A DNA stretch of 62,598 nt from positions 1-62,598 of IMG/VR virus record IMGVR_UViG_3300025316_000018. One strand, 5' to 3'. The notes under the pieces are model-generated. The model searched no databases, was not told where the DNA came from, and saw only the letters and a list, made by a program, of their open reading frames with translations. A program made the position numbers and the translations under genes. Position 1 is the first letter of the stretch; each line of letters begins with the position of its first letter. This document shows, piece after piece, positions 1-7,466 of this stretch. This stretch comes from a virus.

Positions 1-87
1 TTCTGGTAATTTCAGTGGTGTTTTGTCTAATCTGTCCAGTGTATCAATGTAATCTGCGCAGGATTTTCCTATTATAAAACTTATCAT
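1..87 (-). CDS. N-terminus of unrecognised protein (partial)
   Basis: Twenty-nine codons (MISFIIGKSCADYIDTL...) start at the ATG at 87 and run off the window edge. AAGGAG lies 4 nt before the start. It sits directly downstream of the DHFR gene on the same strand, so it probably shares that transcript. Too little is visible to assign a family. Confidence 0.6.
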   Translation of the reverse strand, partial: MISFIIGKSCADYIDTLDRLDKTPLKLPE

Positions 88-114
88 TATACTCCTTAAA
101 TAGAATTATATAGG

Positions 115-591
115 TCATTTCATTGAGTTCTTATAATAGTGATATGTTACAAATTCTTCGTGCTTGGTGTAGTTCGATATGAAATATTGACCCCAATCTA
201 TATCGGGGAACGCTATATCACCACCACAATCAAACTTCATGAATGATATGATCATATTATCACAATTAGGAGCTAGTTGTTTGTATATCTCTGCACCACC
301 ACAAAGGTAAAATCGTGAGGCTGCACTATGTGATGCGAACCACAAAAATTTATCGATAGTCATTGTATCGAACCCTTCGAGTTTGTACTCCGGATCTCGT
401 GATAACACAATACATTCACGGCCAGGAAGCTTACCCACCTGTTCTGCCGTTACCCTACCCATTACCAGAGTACCACCCATAGTAATTGCTTTGAATTGTC
501 TCAGCTCATCTTTGCAATGCCAAGGCATATTATCCAGTGTGCTGTCCCCAATTATACCGTTCTCTGATACTGCTGCGATCAGTGTTATCAT
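115..591 (-). CDS. frd: Dihydrofolate reductase
   Basis: A 158-residue DHFR reduces dihydrofolate to tetrahydrofolate with NADPH and so supplies the folate cycle that thymidylate synthase drains. The N-terminus ITLIAAVSENGIIG, the MPW...DE substrate-binding segment with its acidic residue, the TLVMGR cofactor segment and the GGAEIY motif near the C-terminus all match the family, as does the length. I chose the ATG at 591 because the protein aligns from MITLIAA and GAGG lies upstream. An in-frame start at 630 would add 13 unconserved residues. The neighbouring td gene and operon position support a nucleotide-synthesis role. Confidence 0.95.
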   Translation of the reverse strand: MITLIAAVSENGIIGDSTLDNMPWHCKDELRQFKAITMGGTLVMGRVTAEQVGKLPGRECIVLSRDPEYKLEGFDTMTIDKFLWFASHSAASRFYLCGGAEIYKQLAPNCDNMIISFMKFDCGGDIAFPDIDWGQYFISNYTKHEEFVTYHYYKNSMK

Positions 592-600
592 AAATGCCTC

Positions 601-624
601 TGCATTATTAATTCTAGTAATGCA
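601..624. promoter_or_regulatory. Inverted repeat between divergent genes
   Basis: Perfect 7-bp arms TGCATTA (601-607) and TAATGCA (618-624) flank a 10-nt spacer in the 59-bp gap between the DHFR start (minus) and the start at 651 (plus). It may be an operator. No clear promoter boxes accompany it. Confidence 0.35.
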
Positions 625-650
625 TAACATTAACTAAAAGGAAAATCAAA

Positions 651-995
651 ATGTCAACAACATATACCTGGACAGTTAACTCTATTGAGTGTACTGCAAA
701 TAATGATATCGAAACAGATTGTGACGAAATAACATCCGCACTTTGGACGTTAACTGGTAACAATGGAACAATTTCATCTAGTATTACTAGCAGATCTCCA
801 TTGTTAATTGATATGGAACCAACTGGTGAAGAGTCAAACAATGCACCATTCTTGGCATTAACAGAAGCTAATGTAATATCTGCGATTCAATCAACACTTG
901 GTACTAACCAAATAGCTCAAATTGAAGCACAGATAGATGCTGATCTAACAAAGGCAACTGTAAATACTATTACACCCACACTACCTTGGGTATAA
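651..995 (+). CDS. Small phage protein, possibly structural
   Basis: 114 residues beginning MSTTYTWTVNSIECT. It is Thr/Asn/Ser-rich and contains no Cys pair, membrane segment or enzyme motif apart from a hydrophilic beta-type composition. AAAGG precedes the ATG. It is a lone plus-strand gene facing td with 2 bp between the stops. The YTWTVNS-type start recalls short proteins of T4-like marine phages of unknown function; that resemblance is from memory and unverified. Confidence 0.75.
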   Translation: MSTTYTWTVNSIECTANNDIETDCDEITSALWTLTGNNGTISSSITSRSPLLIDMEPTGEESNNAPFLALTEANVISAIQSTLGTNQIAQIEAQIDADLTKATVNTITPTLPWV

Positions 996-997
996 AA

Positions 998-1939
998 TCA
1001 TACTGCTATTGGTGCGGGTATTCTTGCATGACTAATAGCATTATGTAGGGTAAATGATTCATACGTGTAATCATCTATATTATTAATCCCACAAGCTATT
1101 TCTAAGGTTGGCAATGGATATAAACTTAAATCCCGTGACAACAATTCATTAGCCTGTACCAAGTGATTCTTGTATAAGTGTGTATCACCAAATGACATAT
1201 GAAGCATATCAGGAACCATGTTCACAACATTAGCGACCATCTCTGTTAAGAGTGCATACGAAGCGATGTTGAATGGTAAACCTAAGAAAGTATCACAAGA
1301 TCGTTGATACAAATGGCAAGACAAAGCATACCTCGGTGTTTTCAAATCATCCATAATTTTATGATATTCTTCTTCATAATATTCGGACGGTTGAATATCG
1401 GAAACACAATATTTTGTTCGTTCATGGAACGACAACTTCCTCACATAAAACTGAAAGAATGCATGGCAAGGTGCTAGAGCCATTCTGTTATCAGACACAT
1501 TCTGTTGTGGTGATACAGATTCATCAGGAAGATCAGCAACATTCCAAGCAGAAACAATATGTCTACGGCTAAAAGGTTTATTTTTTAATCCTTCAATTAA
1601 GGCAGCTATCTGATCAATACCATTCCAGTCTCTCATTTGCTTACCGTATATTGGACCAAGTTCTCCATTAGGTAAACTCCACTCAGACCAAATGGTTGGT
1701 TTATCATTACCATTCATTCTTCTTAATTCTTCATTATTAGTAGAACCAGATAAGAACCAAAGCAACTCATTTGCTACTAATTTGAATGCAGTGAACTTTC
1801 CTGGTAGTAATGGAAATCCTTTCTTCAAATCGAACTCAAGATGCTTACCAAATAATGATAGTGTACCTGTACCCGTTCTATCATCGGAATCATTACCATT
1901 ATCTAATATATCCTGCAATAGATCATAGTAACACTGCAT
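998..1939 (-). CDS. td: Thymidylate synthase
   Basis: 313-residue ThyA-type enzyme converting dUMP and methylene-tetrahydrofolate to dTMP and dihydrofolate. Visible motifs are DDRTGTGT near residue 20, catalytic Cys158 in APCHAFFQF, QRSCD, and GLPFN, whose Asn selects dUMP rather than dCMP. Two insertions, before and after the catalytic Cys, are like those in T4-family enzymes. I chose the ATG at 1939 because the family starts at this Met. An in-frame TTG at 1963 would add eight residues. It supplies dTMP and returns dihydrofolate to the DHFR encoded next to it. Confidence 0.95.
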   Translation of the reverse strand: MQCYYDLLQDILDNGNDSDDRTGTGTLSLFGKHLEFDLKKGFPLLPGKFTAFKLVANELLWFLSGSTNNEELRRMNGNDKPTIWSEWSLPNGELGPIYGKQMRDWNGIDQIAALIEGLKNKPFSRRHIVSAWNVADLPDESVSPQQNVSDNRMALAPCHAFFQFYVRKLSFHERTKYCVSDIQPSEYYEEEYHKIMDDLKTPRYALSCHLYQRSCDTFLGLPFNIASYALLTEMVANVVNMVPDMLHMSFGDTHLYKNHLVQANELLSRDLSLYPLPTLEIACGINNIDDYTYESFTLHNAISHARIPAPIAV

Positions 1940-1963
1940 AGGTATTTTCTGCTCAGTGTCCAA

Positions 1964-2257
1964 TTATTTCAGCCCCCACATAACCACAGCAACAGTACCC
2001 AATAATACAACATTCAATATCGTAGATATTGCTAGTAGTGTGATAATTTTATCAAATCTTAGGTGTAGGTCGTAATAATCTTTGTGATTACGTTGTAATG
2101 CTGTATATGCAGCTTCTAACTCAGTAGGCTTTTTAACTTTCTTTGTGTATGCACGTTTAGTAGCTACCGGTTCTTCTACAATAGGTTCAACAACTAGTTC
2201 AGCTTTAACTTTTCTGACATATGGACGTTTAACTTTATTCATTTGATTCTTTTTCAT
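1964..2257 (-). CDS. Basic protein with C-terminal membrane helix
   Basis: 97 residues. The N-terminal half is Lys/Arg-rich with repeated KRPYVRK- and KRAYTKK-like patches. The C-terminus (about residues 70-95) is one hydrophobic helix, suggesting a tail-anchored protein. AGGAG precedes the ATG inside the upstream gene, with a 23-nt overlap. A similar KRTYTRK patch starts the AAA ATPase at 27.7 kb. Function unknown. Confidence 0.75.
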   Translation of the reverse strand: MKKNQMNKVKRPYVRKVKAELVVEPIVEEPVATKRAYTKKVKKPTELEAAYTALQRNHKDYYDLHLRFDKIITLLAISTILNVVLLGTVAVVMWGLK

Positions 2258-2396
2258 TTTTATCTCCTATAGACTTAATTAGTATTGCTTTATCTTTCTT
2301 GCTCATATTACTTATATATTGCAATTTTCCTCTATGATCAACCCATGCTACCAACATACTTGGTTTGGCACCAATATGGAATTTCTTTACATCCAT
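2235..2396 (-). CDS. Small hypothetical protein
   Basis: 53 residues (MDVKKFHIGAKPSMLVAWVD...), basic, no membrane segment. It bridges the end of the gene at 2387 and the start at 2257, overlapping both, which supports translational coupling. No family recognised. Confidence 0.6.
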   Translation of the reverse strand: MDVKKFHIGAKPSMLVAWVDHRGKLQYISNMSKKDKAILIKSIGDKNEKESNE

Positions 2397-2659
2397 GAGA
2401 ATATAAATCCTGCAACACCACCAAAGATAATAGCAGACATCACTATAACAGTTAATCTCAATTGATCGAGTTTATCTTCGACAGATTCATCTGTCTTATA
2501 CGCAGCATTAGAAAGTTCTGTAACGTATCTGTTGTATGATTTTTCCATATCTTTGTTGTGAGTCAACTCACTAAGATTGTAATCTTCATACGTGACCCAA
2601 TGGCCATCAGCACATTCTTCTACCGGATACGGTCCCCCAATTTGATTATAGCGTTTCAT
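2387..2659 (-). CDS. Small protein with C-terminal membrane helix
   Basis: 90 residues from the ATG at 2659, which shares a base with the upstream stop (TAATG). The first 65 residues are hydrophilic (MKRYNQIGGPYPVEECADG). The last 22 form a Gly-rich membrane helix. Probably anchored in the inner membrane. No family recognised. Confidence 0.7.
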   Translation of the reverse strand: MKRYNQIGGPYPVEECADGHWVTYEDYNLSELTHNKDMEKSYNRYVTELSNAAYKTDESVEDKLDQLRLTVIVMSAIIFGGVAGFIFSWM

Positions 2660-2853
2660 TACCAAGCACCAAACCAAATACCGATACCATGTACGATACC
2701 TATTGGAGCTGCAATAGCACCAGCAATCAAGAATGCCCATTCTTCTTTCTGAATGCAATAGATCACATGAGTACCCCACGCACCAACTGGTATAGATGCC
2801 ACAGCCACTATTGCTGTCACACCCACAAACAAATCTATATTATAATTTTTCAT
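2659..2853 (-). CDS. Two-helix membrane protein
   Basis: 64 residues with two hydrophobic segments separated by a short charged turn (QKEEW). The ATG at 2853 has GGAG six nt upstream and overlaps the previous stop (ATGA). I preferred it to a TTG at 2865. Function unknown; small early-type phage membrane protein. Confidence 0.7.
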   Translation of the reverse strand: MKNYNIDLFVGVTAIVAVASIPVGAWGTHVIYCIQKEEWAFLIAGAIAAPIGIVHGIGIWFGAW

Positions 2854-3023
2854 CCTAAACTCCAAAATTTTGGATCACATAAAACTACTTCAACCAACTT
2901 AGTACATTCTGGCAAAGCACTCACTTTATCACTCGCTTCAAATGATGATCTCGCATCAATAAATTTGAACTTTGTTTCCTTTTTGTCGTTCAAATATTCA
3001 ACCATATATTCGTTATATGACAT
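2850..3023 (-). CDS. Small hypothetical protein
   Basis: 57 residues (MSYNEYMVEYLNDKKETKFK...), soluble, with two Cys in the C-terminal half. It is coupled to its downstream neighbour by an ATGA overlap and follows the upstream stop by 4 nt. No recognised domain. Confidence 0.65.
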   Translation of the reverse strand: MSYNEYMVEYLNDKKETKFKFIDARSSFEASDKVSALPECTKLVEVVLCDPKFWSLG

Positions 3024-3027
3024 CGGA

Positions 3028-3411
3028 TTACCAATTTTGTGCGTCAGTTAGATCAACTTCTTTACCGTCTACAAACATAACAGAAATAGATTCACCACGT
3101 TCAATAACTTTTACTACCTGAGTTCTGCCACCTTCGTGCTCCTTCTGTACTGAAATAGCAACTAACAATCTTAACACTTCATCTTCACCGATGATAACTT
3201 CTCTAACAACAGTTGGTTTAGTATCTTCTGGCAACTTAGCAATTGCATCTGCCGCTGCGTTCAGGATATTACTTTCAATTTGGTGTTTCTCATCCAACAA
3301 TACTTCTACTACAGATGCATAATAATCAGCATCGCTCGATGATCTTTGGACATGTTCTTCGAATAGTTTAATATCATCTAATACAGTTTGTAGTGCAGTT
3401 TTATTTTTCAT
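3028..3411 (-). CDS. Hypothetical protein
   Basis: 127 residues. The first 60 are probably helical, the rest alpha/beta. No catalytic motif is visible. It is second in the operon and coupled to the first gene by TAATG at 3411. Function unknown. Confidence 0.75.
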   Translation of the reverse strand: MKNKTALQTVLDDIKLFEEHVQRSSSDADYYASVVEVLLDEKHQIESNILNAAADAIAKLPEDTKPTVVREVIIGEDEVLRLLVAISVQKEHEGGRTQVVKVIERGESISVMFVDGKEVDLTDAQNW

Positions 3412-3575
3412 TATTTGTTAGCCTTTGGTTGTCGTGGTTGTCTTGGTTTCTTTGGAATGCCAGTTAAGCATTCACACTTATCTCTTCTATTCTCGCAACG
3501 ATTGATCTTACTGCAAGCAGTTAGTAATCGAAACAGTTGTGATTCTGGTATTGTGTATATATTCTCTTCTTCCAT
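3411..3575 (-). CDS. Cys- and Pro/Arg/Lys-containing small protein, first gene of operon
   Basis: 54 residues with Cys at 21, 27, 34 and 36 and a basic PKKPRQPRQPK tail. The spaced cysteines could bind a metal, but the pattern is not a standard zinc ribbon. GAGAAG lies upstream. It is promoter-proximal in the DHFR/td operon. Confidence 0.65.
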   Translation of the reverse strand: MEEENIYTIPESQLFRLLTACSKINRCENRRDKCECLTGIPKKPRQPRQPKANK

Positions 3576-3609
3576 TTATATCTTCTCAAATACATTTATA
3601 TAGGCGGTC

Positions 3610-3637
3610 ATTATATCATAAGTATTTACAGTGTCAA
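3610..3637 (-). promoter_or_regulatory. Sigma70 promoter of the nucleotide-synthesis operon
   Basis: On the minus strand TTGACA (3637-3632) and TATAAT (3615-3610) are both perfect, with a 16-bp spacer, 35 bp before the ATG at 3575. It should be read by unmodified host polymerase, as an early promoter. Confidence 0.75.
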
Positions 3638-3660
3638 GAGTTGATTAAGTGTAAATACTT
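3620..3660. promoter_or_regulatory. Palindromic operator candidate
   Basis: Perfect 11-bp inverted repeat, AAGTATTTACA (3620-3630) and TGTAAATACTT (3650-3660), with a 19-nt spacer. The left arm lies inside the spacer of the minus-strand promoter. The right arm is 6 bp before the plus-strand late promoter motif. The position suits a regulator that affects one or both directions. Confidence 0.5.
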
Positions 3661-3666
3661 AGTTCT

Positions 3667-3674
3667 TATAAATA
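3667..3674 (+). promoter_or_regulatory. T4-type late promoter
   Basis: Exact TATAAATA, the T4 late-promoter -10 element, 20 bp before the first gene of the curli/holin operon. It implies transcription late in infection through a sigma-gp55-like factor. Confidence 0.7.
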
Positions 3675-3694
3675 TGTGTAATATTGGGGGATTA

Positions 3695-3970
3695 ATGGAT
3701 ATATTAAAATTTATAAGCGATGTGGGATTTCCAATAGCAGCCGCCTGTGTTGGATTCTACTTTGTGTATCTTACGTTGAAGTTTATTCTTGAAGGTGTGT
3801 CTGGTTCAGTCAAAGGATTGACAGGTATCATATCAGCATTGGATAGGCGTGTTGCGACAATGAACCACGATGTCTTGCGTATTGATGTACTTGTATCTAA
3901 TGCACTTCAAATCAAACCTGATGTTGATCGTATAGCACGAGCAGAACAATCTGATGCGAGGCGAGATTAA
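3695..3970 (+). CDS. Single-helix membrane protein, paralogue of next gene
   Basis: 91 residues: a short polar start containing GFP, one membrane helix (about 14-37), then an amphipathic helical tail. The ATG at 3695 follows a GGGGG stretch. The next protein shares the layout, including the GFP motif before the helix, so the pair looks like a duplication. The form would fit a holin accessory or membrane-anchored coiled coil. Its place at the head of a late operon is consistent with lysis or envelope work, but this is inference. Confidence 0.75.
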   Translation: MDILKFISDVGFPIAAACVGFYFVYLTLKFILEGVSGSVKGLTGIISALDRRVATMNHDVLRIDVLVSNALQIKPDVDRIARAEQSDARRD

Positions 3971-4242
3971 TGGATTTAGTATTATTATCAAAATCTATAA
4001 ATGAATTTGGTTTTCCAGTAATAGCATCTATAGGTATGGGTGCTATGATATATTTTATTTGGGTGTGGGCAACAACCGTAGTCAAACCTATGCTGTCGGA
4101 AGCCAGTACAACATTGATAGCACTAATAGACCGAGTTAGATTATTAGATAACGATTTGATAAGATTAACTCAGAAAGTAAATGTGGTTCTTATGTTACGG
4201 GATGTAAAGAATGAAAATTCTAATACTTCTGATACTGATTAG
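3970..4242 (+). CDS. Single-helix membrane protein, paralogue of previous gene
   Basis: 90 residues with the same plan: polar start with GFP, a membrane helix (about 15-38), and a helical charged tail rich in Leu, Asp and Arg. It starts by TAATG overlap with its paralogue and overlaps csgF by 32 nt, so translation is probably coupled. Function unknown. Confidence 0.75.
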   Translation: MDLVLLSKSINEFGFPVIASIGMGAMIYFIWVWATTVVKPMLSEASTTLIALIDRVRLLDNDLIRLTQKVNVVLMLRDVKNENSNTSDTD

Positions 4243-4642
4243 TAATAACACACAAGCAGAACAATCATTCTCATTTAAGTCACCATCATTTTCTGGTATT
4301 GGGTATTCATCCCATGTTCAAACCATAGAGAATACAGAAACCACACGAAAACAAGCAATACAAGCATCAAACTTACAAGCAGCAAAGGATGCTGCTGCAT
4401 TAGCTGGTAATACTACTCTTCAGAAGTTTCTGAACAATTTCGAAAGTCGTGTTTATGCTCAATTATCAACACAATTGATTAATAATCTATTTGGTGTCAA
4501 CCCACAAACGAGTGGTACTGTTACTATTGAGGGTAACACAATACAATACACCAAGACCGCTGATCAGATTTCCATGACTGTAACTGATGCTAGTGGTAAT
4601 ATAACTCAGGTAGTAATCCCTGTCGGTAGTCTGACATTCTGA
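4211..4642 (+). CDS. csgF: CsgF-like curli assembly protein
   Basis: 143 residues with a signal peptide (about 1-16, cut after TQA). The mature N-terminus, Ser/Phe-rich with SPSFSG, matches the segment of CsgF that plugs into the CsgG pore. A helical middle (TTLQKFLNNFESRVYAQL) and a beta C-terminus follow, as in the family (about 138 residues in E. coli). In bacteria CsgF sits on the outer side of the CsgG channel and couples export to nucleation. The csgG gene follows at once (TGATG). No CsgE gene is visible nearby. Assignment rests on pattern and neighbour, not a search. Confidence 0.8.
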   Translation: MKILILLILISNNTQAEQSFSFKSPSFSGIGYSSHVQTIENTETTRKQAIQASNLQAAKDAAALAGNTTLQKFLNNFESRVYAQLSTQLINNLFGVNPQTSGTVTIEGNTIQYTKTADQISMTVTDASGNITQVVIPVGSLTF

Positions 4643-5430
4643 TGCGTATTCTATTGTTGTGTTTATTGTTAACCGGATGTTCATCGTGGCCATCACCCTT
4701 TGTAACATGGACTAATGAACCAGAACTTTTGGATATAAAACCAAAAGAAAAGGTAATTCTGCCGTCACCAAAAGACGGTAAGATTGTTGTTGCTGTATAT
4801 TCGTTTATGGATAAGACCGGACAAAGAAAGGATTCTGCTACTATTGCAAAGTTATCATCTGCTGTAACACAGGGTGGTGAATCAATTCTGTTGAAATCAC
4901 TGGAAGATGCTGGTGGTGGTATGTGGTTTAGGGCAGTAGAACGGGTAGGTTTAGATAACCTATTGAAAGAACGACAATTGATTAGGTCGGCAAGGGATGA
5001 AGCAAAGGATGACAAGCGTATAGGTTCAATATTATATGCTGGTATGATAATCGAAGGTTCCATAGTATCGTATGACACTAATATTCGCACTGGTGGTATT
5101 GGTATACGCTATTTGGGTATAGGACCAGACACACAATATCAGGAAGATATGGTAACTGTCTCACTTCGAGCAATTAGTACACAAACTGGTGAGGTATTAA
5201 TCACCGTTAATGTACAGAAAACAATTTTGAGTTATACATTAGGTGTTGCTGTATTCAAATTTTTCGACACTGGTACACAATCATTTGAAAATGAGATTGG
5301 TGCCACTAAAACGGAAGCTGGGATATATGCATTAAAATCTGCGTTAGATTTAGCTGTAGAGGAATTGATTATTAAGGGTGAGCGAAAATCGTTATGGAAA
5401 TTTTCATCAACTTATAAAGGAAATAACTAA
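4642..5430 (+). CDS. csgG: CsgG-like outer-membrane secretion lipoprotein
   Basis: 262 residues, close to the bacterial length (277). A lipoprotein signal ends in LLTGC with Cys13 as the lipidation site. The body has the CsgG fold landmarks: KIVVAVYSFMDKTGQ, a WFRAVER stretch, the NLLKERQLIRSARDE helix, and a transmembrane beta-hairpin region around residues 135-200. CsgG forms a nonameric pore exporting curlin subunits. It is flanked by csgF and a curlin-repeat gene in a late-promoter operon. A phage might use it for export or to permeabilise the outer membrane during lysis; neither is shown. Confidence 0.9.
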   Translation: MRILLLCLLLTGCSSWPSPFVTWTNEPELLDIKPKEKVILPSPKDGKIVVAVYSFMDKTGQRKDSATIAKLSSAVTQGGESILLKSLEDAGGGMWFRAVERVGLDNLLKERQLIRSARDEAKDDKRIGSILYAGMIIEGSIVSYDTNIRTGGIGIRYLGIGPDTQYQEDMVTVSLRAISTQTGEVLITVNVQKTILSYTLGVAVFKFFDTGTQSFENEIGATKTEAGIYALKSALDLAVEELIIKGERKSLWKFSSTYKGNN

Positions 5431-6138
5431 ATGCACATCTTAAGAAACATTCTGTTGATTAGTATGCTTTTGAGTAGCCAAACAACCATGAGTGATAGTG
5501 GTGGTAATTTTGTTTACATAGACCAAACTAATGCGGACAATTCTACCGTTAGTATTACACAAACAGGATCAAATAACACAGTAGGTGATCCTAATTCAAT
5601 ATCGGCACCATCATTTGTCATTGAGGGTAATTCAATGTTCGTCACTATCCTTCAAGATGGTATGAACAACGCGATAACTGGTAACATAATAGGTGGTGGC
5701 ACAACTGCTAATATTACACAAACCGGTAACAGCAACTTTACCAACTTCAATATGGGTAACATGGGTACGTCTTCTGGTCTATTGAACATGACAATGACTG
5801 GTAGTAATAATATATCTAATATGAACATTGGATTATTACATGATTCAAGTAATTACACATACACAGCATTATTGACTGGTAGTAATAATACATTAACCAG
5901 CACAATTAATAGCAAATATACCGTAGATTCATTCACCGTCACAGGATCAAACAATGCTATCACGACAAACCAAACTGGTGCTAATGGTTCTAATAATGTT
6001 ATTGGTAATAATATTGCCATTTCCAATATTGGAAACTCTAATTCTATAAGCATCGTACAAGATGGAACAACGAATCCGAATAGTGCTATTGTCAACCTTG
6101 TGGGTAATAACGCTGCTGTGTCTGTCGTCCAACATTAA
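5431..6138 (+). CDS. Secreted curlin-repeat protein
   Basis: 235 residues with an N-terminal signal peptide (about 1-20) and then imperfect repeats of the curlin type, such as VSITQTGSNNTV, ANITQTGNSNF, LTGSNNTL and VTGSNNAI. Their regular Gln, Gly and Asn-Asn positions are the ones that stack in curli amyloid. It is probably the export substrate of the CsgG channel encoded just upstream. It resembles CsgA/CsgB by composition and repeat, not end to end. The last 77 nt overlap the next gene in another frame. Confidence 0.85.
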   Translation: MHILRNILLISMLLSSQTTMSDSGGNFVYIDQTNADNSTVSITQTGSNNTVGDPNSISAPSFVIEGNSMFVTILQDGMNNAITGNIIGGGTTANITQTGNSNFTNFNMGNMGTSSGLLNMTMTGSNNISNMNIGLLHDSSNYTYTALLTGSNNTLTSTINSKYTVDSFTVTGSNNAITTNQTGANGSNNVIGNNIAISNIGNSNSISIVQDGTTNPNSAIVNLVGNNAAVSVVQH

Positions 6139-7117
6139 TGCTGGTATTGGCAAGGTAACAGAACAGAAGGGTAGTGCATCTATTACACGAGAGAAATCGG
6201 TAATAGATGCTAAGAAAGATTCCAGTGTTGATAGTTTAGATACTATTGAAACTGGTAAAGGTGAGGTTGGTATCTCATTTGATGATGATACACAAGTAAA
6301 AGTAACCGAGAACAGTAAACTGGTCATAGATGATTTCGTATATGACCCCAAGAATAAATCTGTTGGTAAGTTAGCATTGAAATGTGCTATTGGTACTGTG
6401 AGATATGCTTCAGGTAATATTGCCCACGATAACAATAAGAATGTGGCAATCAATACACCAACAGCAACTATAGCAGTTCGTGGTACTGCATTTACTATGA
6501 CCGTAGATGAAATTGGTCAATCTATGGTCATATTGTTACCTAATTTAGATGGTAGTGTTGGTGAAATTGAGGTCAGAACTGCAATGGGTTCGGTAGTATT
6601 GAACCAAGCATTTCAAGCAACTGTGACTACATCTAATGAGATTAAACCCACTAAACCTGTGGTGTTACTTATTGCTGAGTCTGCTATAAATAACATGATG
6701 ATAGTAAAACCACCCAAGGAAATTAGTCAGAAGTTGATTGATGATAACAAAGCATCAGCATTAGACTTTAAGGGATTAGAAAAGGATGCACTATCGGTAA
6801 GGGTATTTGTTGACCCCTATGCAAAGTTCAACGAATTAAGTGTTGATTTATTGGCGATAGATTATTTGACAAACGTATTAGATAGTTTTGGTACAGTAAC
6901 AACATTTTCGGCTGGATACAATAATAGTAACCAAGTTTATATATTCGACAAAGAATCAAATTGGCTAGTCCAAAGAACGGTGAAACAGAGTGCTACATTA
7001 TTATTGAACAAAGATCGTGGTTATAGTGTGACACTTATACAAGATGGGATTACCGTGAAGATGCAAAGTGCAGATACAACCACTAATACTATTCTAATCA
7101 AACAAGGTGCAAACTAA
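6062..7117 (+). CDS. Secreted FecR-domain protein
   Basis: 351 residues. A signal peptide (about 1-27, ending INA) precedes a FecR domain (about 28-150). The domain shows IETGKGEVGISFDDDTQVKV, GTVRYASG and the INTPTATIAVRGT signature; the rest is beta-rich and unassigned. In bacteria FecR domains are periplasmic and often accompany CHASE2 cyclases, one of which is encoded convergently at 7.5-9.5 kb. The start lies 77 nt inside the curlin gene in another frame and has no strong ribosome site, so it may depend on coupling. Its stop overlaps the holin start. Confidence 0.85.
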   Translation: MEQRIRIVLLSTLWVITLLCLSSNINAGIGKVTEQKGSASITREKSVIDAKKDSSVDSLDTIETGKGEVGISFDDDTQVKVTENSKLVIDDFVYDPKNKSVGKLALKCAIGTVRYASGNIAHDNNKNVAINTPTATIAVRGTAFTMTVDEIGQSMVILLPNLDGSVGEIEVRTAMGSVVLNQAFQATVTTSNEIKPTKPVVLLIAESAINNMMIVKPPKEISQKLIDDNKASALDFKGLEKDALSVRVFVDPYAKFNELSVDLLAIDYLTNVLDSFGTVTTFSAGYNNSNQVYIFDKESNWLVQRTVKQSATLLLNKDRGYSVTLIQDGITVKMQSADTTTNTILIKQGAN

Positions 7118-7410
7118 TGGCAGTAGCAAAAACAATCGTTATAGCAAAAGAGAAAGAACACTGGACATCGACTGGTTGGAGACCAGCACTTGCGTGGAGT
7201 TATGTTTTAATATGTATATTTGACTTTGCGATAGGTCCAATTATATTCAACGTTTTGCAATATTGGAATCCTGGACAATCAATCAGTGCATATACAGCAG
7301 TTACTTTGCAGGGATCGGGGTTGTATCATCTTTCAATGGGTGCGGTATTAGGTTTAACTACTCATGGTCGTACTAAAGAGAAGATAGAAGCAGGAAAAGT
7401 AACAGAATAA
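7117..7410 (+). CDS. 3TM-type holin-like membrane protein
   Basis: 97 residues with the pattern W.STGWRP.LAW, CIFDFAIGP and a Gly/Leu-rich third hydrophobic stretch (GLYHLSMGAVLGL), as in the three-helix holins related to gene-transfer-agent holins. Holins open the inner membrane at the end of infection. It is last in the late operon, coupled by TAATG, which fits lysis timing. The endolysin is encoded 2.4 kb away on the other strand. Confidence 0.75.
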   Translation: MAVAKTIVIAKEKEHWTSTGWRPALAWSYVLICIFDFAIGPIIFNVLQYWNPGQSISAYTAVTLQGSGLYHLSMGAVLGLTTHGRTKEKIEAGKVTE

Positions 7411-7419
7411 ATGCATTAA

Positions 7420-7460
7420 ATACAATGCGTTATTCGACTAAAACGTGTAACGCATTGTAT
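7420..7460. terminator. Bidirectional hairpin between convergent genes
   Basis: Perfect 13-bp inverted repeat ATACAATGCGTTA (7420-7432) and TAACGCATTGTAT (7448-7460), loop 15 nt, in the 56-bp gap between the holin-like gene and the cyclase gene, which converge. No U-run follows on either strand, so it may act as a bidirectional terminator or RNA 3' stabiliser. Confidence 0.6.
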
Positions 7461-7466
7461 ACTATA

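Noticed and set aside
998-1939. dCMP hydroxymethylase instead of thymidylate synthase
   Set aside because: The residue that selects dUMP is Asn (GLPFN) and not Asp, and all ThyA motifs are intact.
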